DNA of 64,000 bases from the NCBI RefSeq assembly GCF_000611645.1, contig NW_014013616.1:1682-65681 (forward strand). The letters are read 5' to 3'. The stretch comes from Monoraphidium neglectum (taxonomy: Eukaryota; Chlorophyta; Chlorophyceae; Sphaeropleales; Selenastraceae). Made by a program: the position numbers and the translations under genes. Shown one piece after another: positions 10,090 to 20,721 of the stretch (positions are counted from its first letter, which is position 1; each line of letters opens with the position of its first letter). Under the pieces are notes generated by a model. The model saw only the letters and a program-made list of their open reading frames with translations, did no database searches and was not told where the DNA came from.

Positions 10090-11583
10090 ATGCGTGTTGG
10101 CATTGACCTTTGCGCCCGTATCACCCGTGTTTTTGTAGTCACTGTTGCGAGGTGCGCGGGAGAGATGCGGCAGCGCAATGGGTTTGCCGCAGCCAGCATG
10201 CGCACCCGCGCGTACCAGGCGCGACCGCGCTGCCCAACCCCATTTGCAAATGACGATCCTGCCGGTCAGGGGATGCCAGGCATATTGCACATACTGGGAG
10301 TGCACACCACTGGCCCAATCCCGCCTTACAGAAACCAACCACATTATCAACCGACCACCCCCCATGCACGCTCTGGTCGACGTGTCTCGGCACGGGGCAA
10401 GCAGCAGCAGGAGGAGCAGCAGCTGGCGAACGAGGAGCGGGGGCAGGAGCAGCAGCAGCAGCTACGCGAGCAGGCGCAGCAGAGGGCACCACGGCGGCAG
10501 CAGTCAGAGCAGGAGCAGGAGGCCAGAGCGCAGCTGCAGCAGCAACGACGGCGGGCACAGATGGCGCAGCGCAGTAGGCGGTACCGTGCCGCCAAAAAAC
10601 TCTCCTGTGAGGACCTGAACAGACGCCTTGCGAATGCGCGGGCACGGTACGTCCGCCTTTGCAGAGAGCTGCACATAGACGACAGAGGGCAGCAGCAGCT
10701 CGTTGTGCCTGCATCAGGATGCACACAGGCCAAGTTGCCGTCATGGCGTTTGCCGAGACAGCGTGAGATATCCTTGGTGCAGCAGGTCAACGCGTACGAC
10801 GCAGCATATGAGCAGCTCGCAAATCGAAAGCGCGAGCTAGCTGCAGCGCTGCACCAGCGCGGCTCCGGCGCCGGCGGCACCAGTCCAGGTGCCAGCAGCG
10901 GGCGGCAGCCGCGGCAGCGCCAGGAGCAGCAACAGGATCAGCAGCAGGAGCAGCAGCAGCAGCAACAGCAGGAACGGCAGCAGCAGCAGCAGCAGCAGCG
11001 GGCCGCCTGGGCAGGCCACCCGCAGGCTCGCGACTCGGACGGCGGTGACAGCAGCAGCAGCGATGGTCAGGGGAGCGAGGACGGCGGAGAGAGGGACGAC
11101 GACAGGGAGGGCGGCGGAACAGACATGGGCGGTGAGGCCTCTGAGGAGGAGGAGGAGGAGGAGGGGGAGCGGCGCCCGCAGGGCCACGAGGGCGGCGGCA
11201 CAGGCCCCTCCAATGCGCCGCGCCGGTGGGGCGGCGGCCGGGGCGCCTCGCCTGACCTGCCGAGGCGCGTCAACGGCGGTGGCAGCGGCTTGGCTGCCAC
11301 GCCGTCACTAGAGGCGCGCGGCGGCGGCGGCGGCGGCGGTGGTCGGGGGCTCAAGCGTCGGCGGCTGCTGGAGGGCACAGGCGATGCGGAGGCCGCGCAG
11401 GTTCCGGTGGCGCGCGGCGAGGCGGCGGCGGAGCCGCGAGTGCTGCACGGCTCGGGCTGCCGCGGTCGGGGCACAGGTAGGGGCAGGGGGCGCCGCCGCG
11501 GCAGGGGGCGTGGGCGCAGCCGCGGCGGCGCCCACGAGACCGAGATGACCATGCTTAAAAGCCGCAAGAAACGGAAAGTATAG
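10090..11583 (+). CDS. Gln/Arg-rich protein with basic C-terminus, function unknown
   Basis: A single open frame of up to 497 codons; the true start is uncertain and may be further in (ATGs at 10165 and 10198) or in an unseen upstream exon. From about residue 100 it is Gln/Glu/Arg-rich, with a helical basic segment (QRSRRYRAAKKLSCEDL followed by RRLANARARYVRLCREL) that faintly resembles a basic/leucine-zipper arrangement but lacks the diagnostic Asn. Then come poly-Gln, Ser/Asp-acidic and Gly-rich parts, an RG-rich run, and a nuclear-localisation-like end (KSRKKRKV). Composition suggests a nuclear regulator or RNA-binding protein. I do not recognise a family. A second acidic frame follows immediately (see the entry at 11562). 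Confidence 0.55.
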   Translation: MRVGIDLCARITRVFVVTVARCAGEMRQRNGFAAASMRTRAYQARPRCPTPFANDDPAGQGMPGILHILGVHTTGPIPPYRNQPHYQPTTPHARSGRRVSARGKQQQEEQQLANEERGQEQQQQLREQAQQRAPRRQQSEQEQEARAQLQQQRRRAQMAQRSRRYRAAKKLSCEDLNRRLANARARYVRLCRELHIDDRGQQQLVVPASGCTQAKLPSWRLPRQREISLVQQVNAYDAAYEQLANRKRELAAALHQRGSGAGGTSPGASSGRQPRQRQEQQQDQQQEQQQQQQQERQQQQQQQRAAWAGHPQARDSDGGDSSSSDGQGSEDGGERDDDREGGGTDMGGEASEEEEEEEGERRPQGHEGGGTGPSNAPRRWGGGRGASPDLPRRVNGGGSGLAATPSLEARGGGGGGGGRGLKRRRLLEGTGDAEAAQVPVARGEAAAEPRVLHGSGCRGRGTGRGRGRRRGRGRGRSRGGAHETEMTMLKSRKKRKV

Positions 11584-11851
11584 CGGCAGCAGCAGCGGCA
11601 GCGGCAGCAGCAGCGGCAGCTCCAGTGATGGACGCAGTGGTGGCGAGACGGACGCAGAGCCGTTCACAGCGAGTGCGGAGGAAGACGAGTCTGGCGGCAA
11701 GGAGGTGTATGACGACGCGGCCTTTGGTGCCTCGCCGTCAGACAGTGATGACAAGGGTGTGGCCGAGCAGGGCGCGGGCCGCGCGCGGCGCTCGGCAGCA
11801 GTCGGAGCGCAGCTGCGTTGGCGCGAGCAGCGGCGGTTGGGCGGTCTGTGA
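11562..11851 (+). other. Out-of-frame acidic Ser-rich tail following the Gln-rich gene
   Basis: In the +1 frame relative to the upstream gene, 11582-11851 encodes a Ser/Gly run, then acidic sequence (GGETDAEPFTASAEEDESGG, later GASPSDSDDKG) and a stop at 11849. A splice from 11477 (CAG|GTAGGG context) to 11561 (AAAAG|) would remove 85 nt and join the frames exactly. A TGTAA follows 33 nt after this second stop. It may be the true or alternative C-terminus; the 3' splice site lacks a pyrimidine tract, so this is tentative. Confidence 0.4.
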
Positions 11852-11883
11852 GATGTGTTGTGTGCATTGACTGCTTGCACGAG

Positions 11884-11888
11884 TGTAA
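11884..11888 (+). terminator. Candidate TGTAA polyadenylation signal
   Basis: TGTAA lies 33 nt after the second (out-of-frame) stop at 11849-11851 and 301 nt after the first stop at 11581-11583. The position fits the longer frame better. Confidence 0.35.
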
Positions 11889-12837
11889 CACAGCCATCAC
11901 CATCTTCATCATTGACCGCAATTTGCTAGTCACTGGGTGGGTGGTGGACGACAGCTACCCTACCAGCGCGAGCGGGCGTGCTTTGACCACTTGCTGGCTG
12001 CCCACCCGCTCTAAGCTGGGCGGTTGAAGGGGCTGTGTGTCAGCCTGGCGCATCTTTCGTACAGTACCTGCACTGAATGGTCAGAATGCCTATCAGCCTT
12101 CTCGTGCTCACAAGAAGACTCCATGGGTTGGCGTGTGCGTCCAAGCAAACCTCGCAGTGAAATCTCGAGTCCCGCAAGGGCAAACAGGCCAGTCGATAGA
12201 GCGCCATGCCAGCGCAACACGCCAAGTGAGTGAATGCTTTTTGCCTCCTGAAGCGCCAGGACAGCTGCTTTATTCAATCGATTACTAATCGATTACTGGA
12301 ATGGACATCAGTGTGAAGTCAGGTGAGGGTTGGTGGGGTCAGAAAGTCCGGACATGAGAGTTGTGAAGACAACAAATAGTTTGTGCACAACAGCAATATG
12401 CTGCCTGATCACACCAAAATGCAGCCTATGAATCTCATCCAGCAAGTCATCACCACATGATCTGCAACATGTAGGTATAAACAGCGCCAAAGGCTGCGCA
12501 TTCGGTGACTTAGCCGTTGCCATCGCACAAGTTGATTGTTGAGGTGATCTGACAGCTACTGCCAGCATGCACCATTACTGTACACCGTCTCAGCCTGTCA
12601 GATGCGTCGCGCCCTCAGAAGGGCAGCCTGCACTATTTCGCTGCTGGCACAGCCGCTGCTGCTGCCGCCACTGCTGCCGCTGCCTTTGCCGTTTCGGATG
12701 TTTTGCTGCTGTCACTGCTGGTGCTGCCCCTGCTGAACCTGCTGCTGCCGCTGCTGATGCAGATGCTGCTACTGCTGCTGCTGCCGCCGCCCCTGCTGCT
12801 GCCGCTGCTGCCGCTGCCGCTGCCGCCGCTGCCATTC
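11889..12837. other. Convergent intergenic region with CTG/CCG-rich tract
   Basis: Apart from an imperfect CTG/CCG trinucleotide tract at about 12655-12835 and the direct repeat AATCGATTACT at 12278-12298, no exon is supportable. The tract begins directly after the stop codon of the minus-strand paralogue B and reads as poly-Ala or poly-Ser in other frames. Confidence 0.45.
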
Positions 12838-13635
12838 TCACTGCTCAATCAGAGTCGTCTCTGCGGTCGCCTGCTGCTGCATGTGAAACAGTCCCGCGCT
12901 CGCCCCGAGGAAACTCCCCTCCGAAACGCGGTACAACAGGACACACTTCGACGAACTGATGTCACTTGTCCCTGCGCTCTGGCCAACATGCAGAGCAACC
13001 AGACCGTCTGGCCTGGCAGAAATGAGGCCAGCGCGCTGCTGGGGCAGTGCAACTGCTGCTGCCTGCCCGTCCCGGCCGCCGACAACACCAACGACGGGCG
13101 GGCACGCCGTGGTGTTGCTCGGCGACAGTGTGACGCTGGCGCCGTCAATCGCTGCGGTGAGGTGGCTGCTGCATCCACGGGTCCAGTGTTGCTGTTTGCA
13201 AGCTTCATCTGCGGACGAGCTCACAAGCTCCAAACGGGCCCCTGCAAAGGGTTGGGAATGGAAACGCACACAACGGGGCTGTCAGGTAAAGGCACACAAG
13301 TCAAGATTGACAATCTGATCTAAAGAGGGTATTATAATGCCTGAACACACCATCTCTTATGTCGTGTGCACACACCCCTCTTTGAAATGCTCACTCTGCT
13401 GCGGGCCGCCAACAACAGCTGCAGCCTCGGTGCAGCGGCAGCCCACTCGAGGAGCGTCCGCCTTGGCTGAGCAGCTGAATACGTAGTCCAGCCCCTTGCA
13501 TTTTGTCTCGCAGGCTGGCAGAGCTGAGCGGCAGGTTGCAGTGTTGTCGAGCTCCACAAACGCCGCATCAGCTGTGCAGAGCAGCAGCAGCTCCACCACC
13601 GCCAGCCCGGCGACCAGCAGCATCGCGCGTGCCAT
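12838..13635 (-). CDS. Secreted cysteine-rich protein (paralogue B), 2 exons
   Basis: Exons 13635-13395 and 13241-12838 join in phase to 214 residues. A signal peptide (MARAMLLVAGLAVVELLLL, cleavage near CTADA) precedes a C-x6-C-x3-C-x8-C module ending CRC. Exon 2 begins at the same place and phase as in paralogue A: ARLELVSSSADEAC aligns with AILKLVQYPGAGAC. The C-terminal module (KCVLLYRVSEGSFLGAS) matches the corresponding CVAAYKLVQGNLLTLT. Paralogue B lacks the several-hundred-residue Gly/Ala/Pro centre and the hydrophobic anchor. The shared intron position and phase make common descent convincing. The stop lies next to a CTG-rich tract that could encode an Ala/Ser tail in another frame, so the C-terminus is less certain. 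Extracellular location is inferred from the signal peptide. Confidence 0.7.
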
Positions 13636-14748
13636 ACGATAGTGTAAACCGTCTGTGAACATTCAAATCAACGTATATGTGCGTATTAACGAGGTCGCTT
13701 GGGCATGCAAGGCGCGTAAATCGCATGCGCGCCTGCCAGCAGTTGTCCCGGGTGCCGGCATCTGGGTCACGCGCAGGGCTGACAACCACACCAACCTGAT
13801 GTTGATGATGTGTGCTACACTGATATAATCGAGTTATGTCGTCGTCACAGGGACTGCCTGTCGACCAATCGATGCCCGGCACCACTCGCCAACTTGAGAG
13901 GATGTGTCGAGGGATGAGAAAGCGGGAGGGAGAAAGAGCGGAAAGAAGGGGTGAAGATGAGAGGGATGAAGGGGTGGGGCGCTAGCAATGCATGCGCCTC
14001 GAAAGGACTCGCATTTCAGCCTCTCTCTCGCTCGGCCGCCTGCAGGGCTGCTAACGCAACCCCTCGCAACACCTGCGCACGGCAATAGCTCTCATCTTGC
14101 CGTTTCTGTGCACATATGTGACACAATCAGAGTCAACTGTGTTCATGGTGCACACGACCAGCATGGCGACCCACCCCAAGCATCAGCACAGCCGCGACGG
14201 TATGTTCACTTGAGTGCGCAGCCGTCACCTGCCACAACAGCCCGTTTGCAACCACTGTACTGCTATAACAACCCCCAAGCGACTCCAATGGGCTGTCAAG
14301 ACAGTGCCAAGCTCACCTGCCCACGCATAAAACAATGGTGCATGGTGTGCGCCTCCAGCCACCAAAACACTCTCCGTGCATCTGGCGTGCCGACGCCTAC
14401 GACAGTAAAGATTCTGTGACCCAAAAACAGGCGCTGCATTGCCAGGTCAAGAGTTACAATTTCGCTTGTTACAGAGTGCACAGCAAGAAACAAAACCTGT
14501 GCAAAAATTGAAGTATACAAGCCAGCCCCAGTCCTCGTATGGGCCGCCCATCTGTAGAGCGATACGCGTCGTGCTCAACTAATGCGCACGCGACGCGACC
14601 TCGTGCGGCCAGGCAAGCGCAACACGATACAAACCAGGGAATGCAGCCGCCCCTTGAAGACAGCGTCCCGGTGGTGGCCTTGCCCACCCAGCACCAATTC
14701 GCGTACCCTGGCCCATGGCGCCCCGCGCCGCCCCTGCCCGGCCGTCGG
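13636..14748. other. Intergenic region
   Basis: Separates the 5' end of paralogue B from the 3' end of the acyl-activating enzyme, both on minus. Purine-rich sequence occurs at about 13905-13980 on the plus strand. Two TTACA motifs (14454, 14469) are candidate polyadenylation signals of the enzyme gene. No exon seen. Confidence 0.45.
14454..14473 (-). terminator. Two candidate TGTAA polyadenylation signals
   Basis: TGTAA on the minus strand at 14473-14469 and 14458-14454, about 280-295 nt after the stop of the acyl-activating enzyme gene. Confidence 0.35.
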
Positions 14749-17364
14749 TCACATCTTCGACCTCGGCGCCACCGCAAGCTGGTCCCGCAGCACGCGCCGC
14801 ATCACCTTGTTGGACGCCGTCCGCGGCAGCGCGGCCACCACCACCAGCCGCTCCACCTTGAAAAGCGGGTTCAGGTGCACCCGTATCGCCGCCTGGCAGG
14901 CCGCAAGCAGCGCCGCGTCGCGGCCCGCCTCCCTCGGGACCACAAACAGGTGCAGGAGCTCGGGCCCGCCCCCAGGGGTCGGCACGCCGACCGCGGCGGC
15001 GTCGAGGAGCTGCTCCCCGAGCCGCTCCAGGACCACGCGCTCGAGCTCGACCGACGACACCTGCGGCGCGCGGGTTGCCACGGGCGGGCGGCGCACGCAG
15101 TCGCGGCGAGCTGGCTTTGTGGCGGGGCGTCAGGGCGATCTGACAGACGCGACATGTGCTAGTGTGGTTCAGCGCCTCGGATGCAGTAGGCATCATTGAT
15201 TAGCTGCGGCCCAGCCCCAGCACCCCTACACCCACCCCCAACACCACTCACGGCCCGAAGGACCACAGCGGCGCCTGCCCTTAAACCGCCACGCAGCCGA
15301 CCTTGATGCCTCCGAGGTTCATGGTGTCGTCGCAGCGGCCGAGCGCGCGGTAGTAGCCCCCGGCCAGCCGCGCCACCTCGTCGCCGTGGCGCCGCAGGCG
15401 GCGGCCGGTGGCGGCGCAGCTGGCCATGCCGGCATAGTACGTCTTGAAATGGTCGCGGTTGAGCAGGCGCTGCGAGGTGCCCAGCATGGGGGGCACCAGG
15501 GCCAGCTCCCTGCACGGCGGGGCCGATGCGGAAGGGAGGGGATGAGCATCACCAAGGCGCCAAGCGTGGCTGCCCGTGATGCCAGCCAGAGCCGCCAACC
15601 AGCATATCAAGATAGGGGGAAAGGGGAGGCCACGGGAAGCCCAGGGCGCTCTGCTTGAGGGGCGGTGCGCACCCGATGCAGGGGGTGCCGCCTTCGTGCG
15701 GGCTCTGCCCGCCCTCGGGCCCGAGCAGCACAAGGCTGGCCCCCAGGGTGGGCGTGCTAAACGCGGACGGCGCCTGGGGCTGCAGCAGGGTGCCGGTCAG
15801 GTAGCCGCCGCCGATTTCGGTGCCGCCGCAGTACCTGGGGGATGCGACATTGACAGTCGTTGCACTGTGAACCGGCCGCTTGTGGACAAACGCGCGGCTG
15901 GAGCCCAGCGGCTTTGACAGGCGGCAGCAGGCGCCGGCGTTGTGATTCGGGCGGCACCCGCGGTCGAGCAAAGGGGCGAGCCGCGGCCATCGCACCGCCC
16001 AGCGAGCGGCGACCCGCCCGAGGCGCCGCTCGCTCACTCGATGACGGGGCGGTAGCCCAGCACGCGGCTCGAGAGCCAGTGGTAGTCCTCGGGCGCCGAC
16101 GCCTCCCCCGTGCTGCTGAAGCACCGCAGCCGCCGCCAGCCCGCGTTCGCCAGGCAGCCGACCGCGCGCCAGGCCTTGACAATGGACGGCACCAGGCCCA
16201 GCACCTCCACCCCGGCGCTCTCCACAAACTCGACGAAATCGCGGCCCAAGGGGGCGCCCTGCGAGGGTTGCGGGGAGGGGGACGAGCCGCTCGAGCCGCA
16301 GGGCGGGCTGCTGCGCAGCCCTCCAGGCTGCAGCGCCAGTCTCATGGGCGCACTGTTGCAATCTCGATACATGGATGCACGCCCTTCCACGACGAGGCCA
16401 CCTGCCATCGTTGCACCGCGGTCGCGCGCAGGCCCAGGGCGCTTGCAGGCGCGCGCGTCCACCTGGTAGAGCGCTATGGTGCCGCCGTTGAGCAGCGCCG
16501 CATACACCAGCCAGGGCCCCATCATCCAGCCCAGGTTGGTGGGCCACGCCACGACAGACCCCGGCCGGACGTCCTGGTGGGCCCAGCCGTCGGCGGCGCA
16601 TCGCAAGGGCGTCACGTGGCTCCAGGGGATGGCCTTGGGCTCGCCCTACGGGGGAATGGGGCGTTTTCTTTGTTGCACGCGCAGCGTGCGGGCGAGGTCG
16701 CGGTGGTAACAGGGTGGACGCGGTGCACCAGGGGGCGCGCGAGGGCTGCAGGGAAAATCGCTCGCACAAACCCACCAAAGAGGGGCACGTGAGCGACATG
16801 ACAGATGCGGAGGCGCAACCACATGAGGGGCGCGCAGCAAGGTGGCCAACGGGTCGACACAGAGTGCCCACGCTCAACCCCCCCATGCCCATGCGAGAAA
16901 CCCTGCACCGCATGACATGCCCACAAAAATCTGCCCTGTTAACCCGCGGTACCGTGGTGCCCGAAGAGAACAGGATATTCGTGGCCTCGTGCGCGTTCGC
17001 CACGTGCGGGCTGAACGCCACCAGCTCGCGCGGCGCACCGCCCGGCCCGGCGAGGAACGCCTCCCATGTCACATCGCCGCCGCGCAGTGGCAGCCGCAGG
17101 GGCGCCTGTGCGCCGTCGGCCGGCAGCACAACGGCGAGGGGCGCAGCAGCGTCCTGGACACGCGCGTACAGAGGCAGGGCCTTGCCGCCGCGTAGGACGA
17201 CGTCCTGTGTGTGTGTGAGAGGGGGGGTTGAGTGTGAGTGGGGGGTAATGAGATAAAGGTGCGGTTGGGGAGGAATTGTGTATTTTTGGTCAGGTGAGGG
17301 TGCTTGCGTTTGCATGCATGCAGTTGCATGTGTTGGTGTATGTGTGTGTGTGTGTGTGTTGATG

Positions 17365-17412
<48 letters not shown>

Positions 17413-19625
17413 GGTGTTGGTGTGGTTTATGAACTTGCTGGTGGCGGAATGTGTTGGTGTGTGCTTTAAATTCAAAGAGTGTGCGTCTGTGCGTGCGCGA
17501 GGACTTGTATGCATTGAAAACCAAGTGTGCGTGCGTGGCGCGAGCGGACATGCGTGCATGTACGTGCAAATGCGTTCACAGCTCCTTTATCTTTGGTTGG
17601 CCTATAGAACGGCTGCATCTTGCAAGCCGCTGACCCGTGATGCCATGCCCCCAACTGCAGGCAACATCCCAGGCATTTTAAAGTAGACCCCTAGTATCTC
17701 AGAGCGTGCCTGAGTGAAGACGGCCTGCGCGCGAGATATGCGCAGGCGGGCCGCGATCTCGGACGCCGCGAAGCTGTCAGCAATAGACACCACGCTGGCC
17801 AGAGGTGGGTGGAGCGAGGGGGCGGAGAGGGGAGGGGTGAGGGCGCCGACACAGAGAATGGACACCCGGGTGAGCCGCACGCGACTGGCAAGAAAGGGGC
17901 CAGGGGCAGCAATTGTGAGTCCTGCAGCTGCTGCCCCTGGACGCCGTTTAAACGAGCGCAGAAACAGCCGCACAAGACAGACGGGCGCTGTGGGCAACGC
18001 GCGCACTCCGCTGCGGCCAGCCCGTCAGCGCCCCGCCACCCAGGTCCGCCGCACCTGCAGCCGGCCAGCACAATCCCCAGATACGCCACCACCGCCTCGA
18101 CGGTCATGGGCATGTTGATGGCAATGGCGGTGCCTGCGGCGACGCCGGCGGGCGCAGCGCGCAGGCGCGTGCGCACGGCGATCTCAGGTGCACATTGAAC
18201 GCCTGTTCCAAGAAACTGCCGATATTGTAAATGAATGTGATGCGCGAGTCATTCGTGGAGAATTCAACCCACGCCGTCAGTGCGTTGCGTTTGCCGCGGC
18301 CCCGCCGGCTGCGCGCGGCCGCTGCGCACCTGGCCTGAAGCGCGCCGCGACGCACGACGCGACGTGGTAGCACCGGCGCTGCAGCTCCTCGCGCCCCACC
18401 GCCTGCACGTCCCGCGGCCGCCCCTCTGCCGCCCACAGGATCGCCGGCGCCTCCGGCGGCGCGCGCGGGCACGACAGCGCCGCCTCCGCTATGTTCAGCC
18501 GAGCGCCGGGGAGCCAGACGCAGCTGCGGGCGCGAGGCAGCGGCCGGCGGCCGGGCAGCGCGAAAGGGCCAGCCTAGTCGAGGTGAAAGAGGCGGGCGCC
18601 GACACGCGCAGCAGCAGGAGCGTGCAGCGGCCACCTCCTGGAAGCCGCATTCAGGAGCGCATGCAAGCAGGAGGCTTGCTTCAGGGAGTATCGACAAACA
18701 AAAGCGTTCCTTTGCACCCGGTTCTCACCCGTCAGGGTCGTCAGGCGCCGCCTCCCGCAGGATGCGCGTCGGCGGCGCTGCAAACCTGACGCCGAGCTCC
18801 CGCAGGACCGCCGACCAGAAACCCTCCGGGTTTGCGCACGAGACGCGCTGCAGCAGCCGCCAGTCCGCCGCGGGCTGCCCCGTGCGCTGCGCCCTCCACG
18901 CAAAATCGCCCTGCGGTTGGGGGCCGGTCGCCCGCCACCCGTCGGTATGTAGCGGCGTTGTGGCAAAGACGGGCAACAAATGAAACACCCTGCTGCGCTC
19001 AAGCCTGGACGTGCGATGTTCGGCCTGCTCTTTGGGGGCTACTGCCCGCATGCTGCAACCTGGCTGCAGATGGATTGCAATCTCAGCAGCCTGTGCGATG
19101 CGCCCACCTCAAAGCGATCCATGAAGGCCTGTACATTGGTGCCAGCCACATCGGCCGCGGTGGGCACCCAGATCGGCGCAGGCCCCAGCACGCGCTCGTC
19201 CCAGCCCGCAAACACCGCCGCGTGGAGCGCCTGGTGCAGCTGGAAGGGCTGCTCAGGGCGCAGGACGTCGCGCACCAACTGCTGCCAAGCCTACTCGCAG
19301 GCGGGCGCGCATGTGGTGTGTGTGTTTGTGTGTGTGTGTGTGTGTAGTGTTGTTGATGTGAGGGCGAATGAACCACGGCACAGAAGCCCTGGTGCATCAA
19401 GCAGGGTGGGTGGGCACGGCGCCAACCTGGCAGGTGCATGCTGCACAAGCGTGTTCTAGCCAGCAGACACACTGTAGTGAGCAGTCTGAAGCCCCGCACC
19501 TGCGGGGCACGCACGGTGCCTGCCTTCACGCCATCCAGCAGCTGCTGCACAAGCTGCCGCTCAGCGTCCAAAAGGCCCGGCCACTCCATCCCGGGCAGCG
19601 CCAGCGGGGCGGGCGACGAAGACAT
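14749..19625 (-). CDS. Peroxisomal acyl-activating enzyme, AAE17/AAE18 type, 12 exons
   Basis: Exons 19625-19500, 19281-19108, 18910-18729, 18523-18330, 18202-18055, 17794-17710, 17204-16953, 16645-16463, 16258-16038, 15834-15673, 15509-15302 and 15060-14749 join in phase to 748 residues, close to the plant AAE17/18 length. The ANL-superfamily motifs are complete: adenylate P-loop ILFSSGTTG with EPKAIPWSH across exons 7-8, [33 protein letters not shown], and the C-terminal catalytic lysine in PRTASNK. The enzyme should adenylate a carboxylic acid and form its CoA thioester; the substrate cannot be read from sequence. The last residues are RSKM, and SKM is a functional plant-type PTS1, so peroxisomal location is likely. 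Intron 6 appears to use a GC donor (CAG|GCACGC at 17709); introns 1 and 6 carry CA repeats before the acceptor. Confidence 0.92.
17206..17412. repeat. TG-rich microsatellites in AAE intron 6
   Basis: TG runs on plus (CA on the sense strand) at 17206-17216, directly against the acceptor at 17205, and again as a long compound run at about 17338-17412. Confidence 0.9.
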
Positions 19626-20028
19626 CGTCTGCGCGTCGCTGCTGTGTTGCAGCGGGCGCTTGTCTTCGTGGGAGCACCCTCTGATAATCCTATAAAAGCA
19701 GCTACTAAATCGTGCATTCTCCCCTTGCCATTTCTAAGCTCGCAATCTTCTTCGGTGCCTGGGTGGAGGAGTTGTTCACATCAGCTGGTCACAAGCGCGG
19801 CCCAGGCAGCAGGCACGTGTGCATCAGAGCTTCATATAAGCTGAATTGGAATCACAGCTTTCATGCAAACATTACATAACAAAGGTAGATTTCAAGGGAC
19901 GATCAAGATTGTTGCCCGCACTCTTGAAGGTGAGCACATTGCAAATACTTTCAAGCACAAGAAACAGCAGCGTCATCATCTTGGCTCGAAGCGACACCCT
20001 CCCAATCCTCCCCATTCGGCCCACACAG
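19626..20028. promoter_or_regulatory. Divergent intergenic region between AAE and Ycf33-like genes
   Basis: About 400 bp between divergent start codons, so it should hold both promoters. No distinctive element is visible by eye. Confidence 0.4.
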
Positions 20029-20721
20029 ATGGTTGCCCCCAGCCTCGCACAGCGCGGGCACACCGTGCTCTCAGGGCGCATTCAGCAGCTGTCTAGGTGC
20101 ACATGTTACAGGGCGTTTGCATCGGCGCAGCGGTCGAAGCTCACCGGGGCGGCGGCAACGCACGCCGCGAACGCCCTGCCACCACAGCAGGAGCAGCAGC
20201 AGCAGCATGAGCAGCAGCCCCTGGACGCATCGACCTTCTGGGCGCGGGCCTTCCTGATGCAGCAGCAGGGCTGCCATGAGGATGGGCAACAGGCGTCCAG
20301 CAGCAGCCCGAGCAGCAGCAGCAGCAGCAGCAGCAACGCCAGCGCCACCGCCCCCACAATGGCAGTGGCGTTTGGTGCGGTCGCGCTAGGCGCCGCGCTG
20401 CTTGCGCTCCTGCCGCCAGATGCGGCGCACGCGGCTGCCACCGGCGGCGACGTCAATGCCCAGGTCAATGCCAGCTTTGACCTTGGCGAAGGGGAGGAGT
20501 TCTGGGGCAACGTGGCCCGGTACGGCCGCTACTTTGTCACTGTGATGCTCGGCACCGGTTACGTCATGGTGCGCCCGCTTGTGGGCCTCTTCAAAAACCC
20601 CGTGTCCGGCGTGCTCGCCGTGGTGGCCCTGGGCGCCTTTGGCTATGGCATGAAGGTAACGCTGGACGCCATGCTGGGGCTGTCGCAGCCGTTTGAGTAC
20701 CTGCCGGCGCAGTCGTTCTGA
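20029..20721 (+). CDS. ycf33: Ycf33/DUF751-family plastid membrane protein
   Basis: A single exon of 231 residues. The first 60 residues are basic and Ser/Ala-rich (transit-like), then a Gln/Ser-rich linker. From about residue 111 there is a hydrophobic segment ending PPDAAHAAA, which resembles a thylakoid-transfer signal. Residues about 157-231 match the Ycf33/DUF751 family: EEFWGNVARYGRYFVTVMLG, VRPLVGLFKNPVSG, a second membrane segment and a terminal LDAMLGL. Ycf33 is plastid-encoded in many algae and conserved in cyanobacteria; a role in cyclic electron flow has been suggested, but the function is not settled. Here it is nuclear, consistent with organelle-to-nucleus transfer. ATG 20029 was chosen because it begins the transit-like segment; an in-frame upstream ATG at 19846 gives a less typical N-terminus. 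Confidence 0.8.
   Translation: MVAPSLAQRGHTVLSGRIQQLSRCTCYRAFASAQRSKLTGAAATHAANALPPQQEQQQQHEQQPLDASTFWARAFLMQQQGCHEDGQQASSSSPSSSSSSSSNASATAPTMAVAFGAVALGAALLALLPPDAAHAAATGGDVNAQVNASFDLGEGEEFWGNVARYGRYFVTVMLGTGYVMVRPLVGLFKNPVSGVLAVVALGAFGYGMKVTLDAMLGLSQPFEYLPAQSF

Noticed and set aside
10560..10680. bZIP transcription factor call for the Gln-rich gene
   Set aside because: The basic segment QRSRRYRAAKKL lacks the invariant Asn and a convincing Leu heptad follows only in part, so I left the function open.
15549..17315. 588-codon continuous frame on minus
   Set aside because: It covers real AAE exons but reads through introns; family motifs are broken unless the introns are removed.
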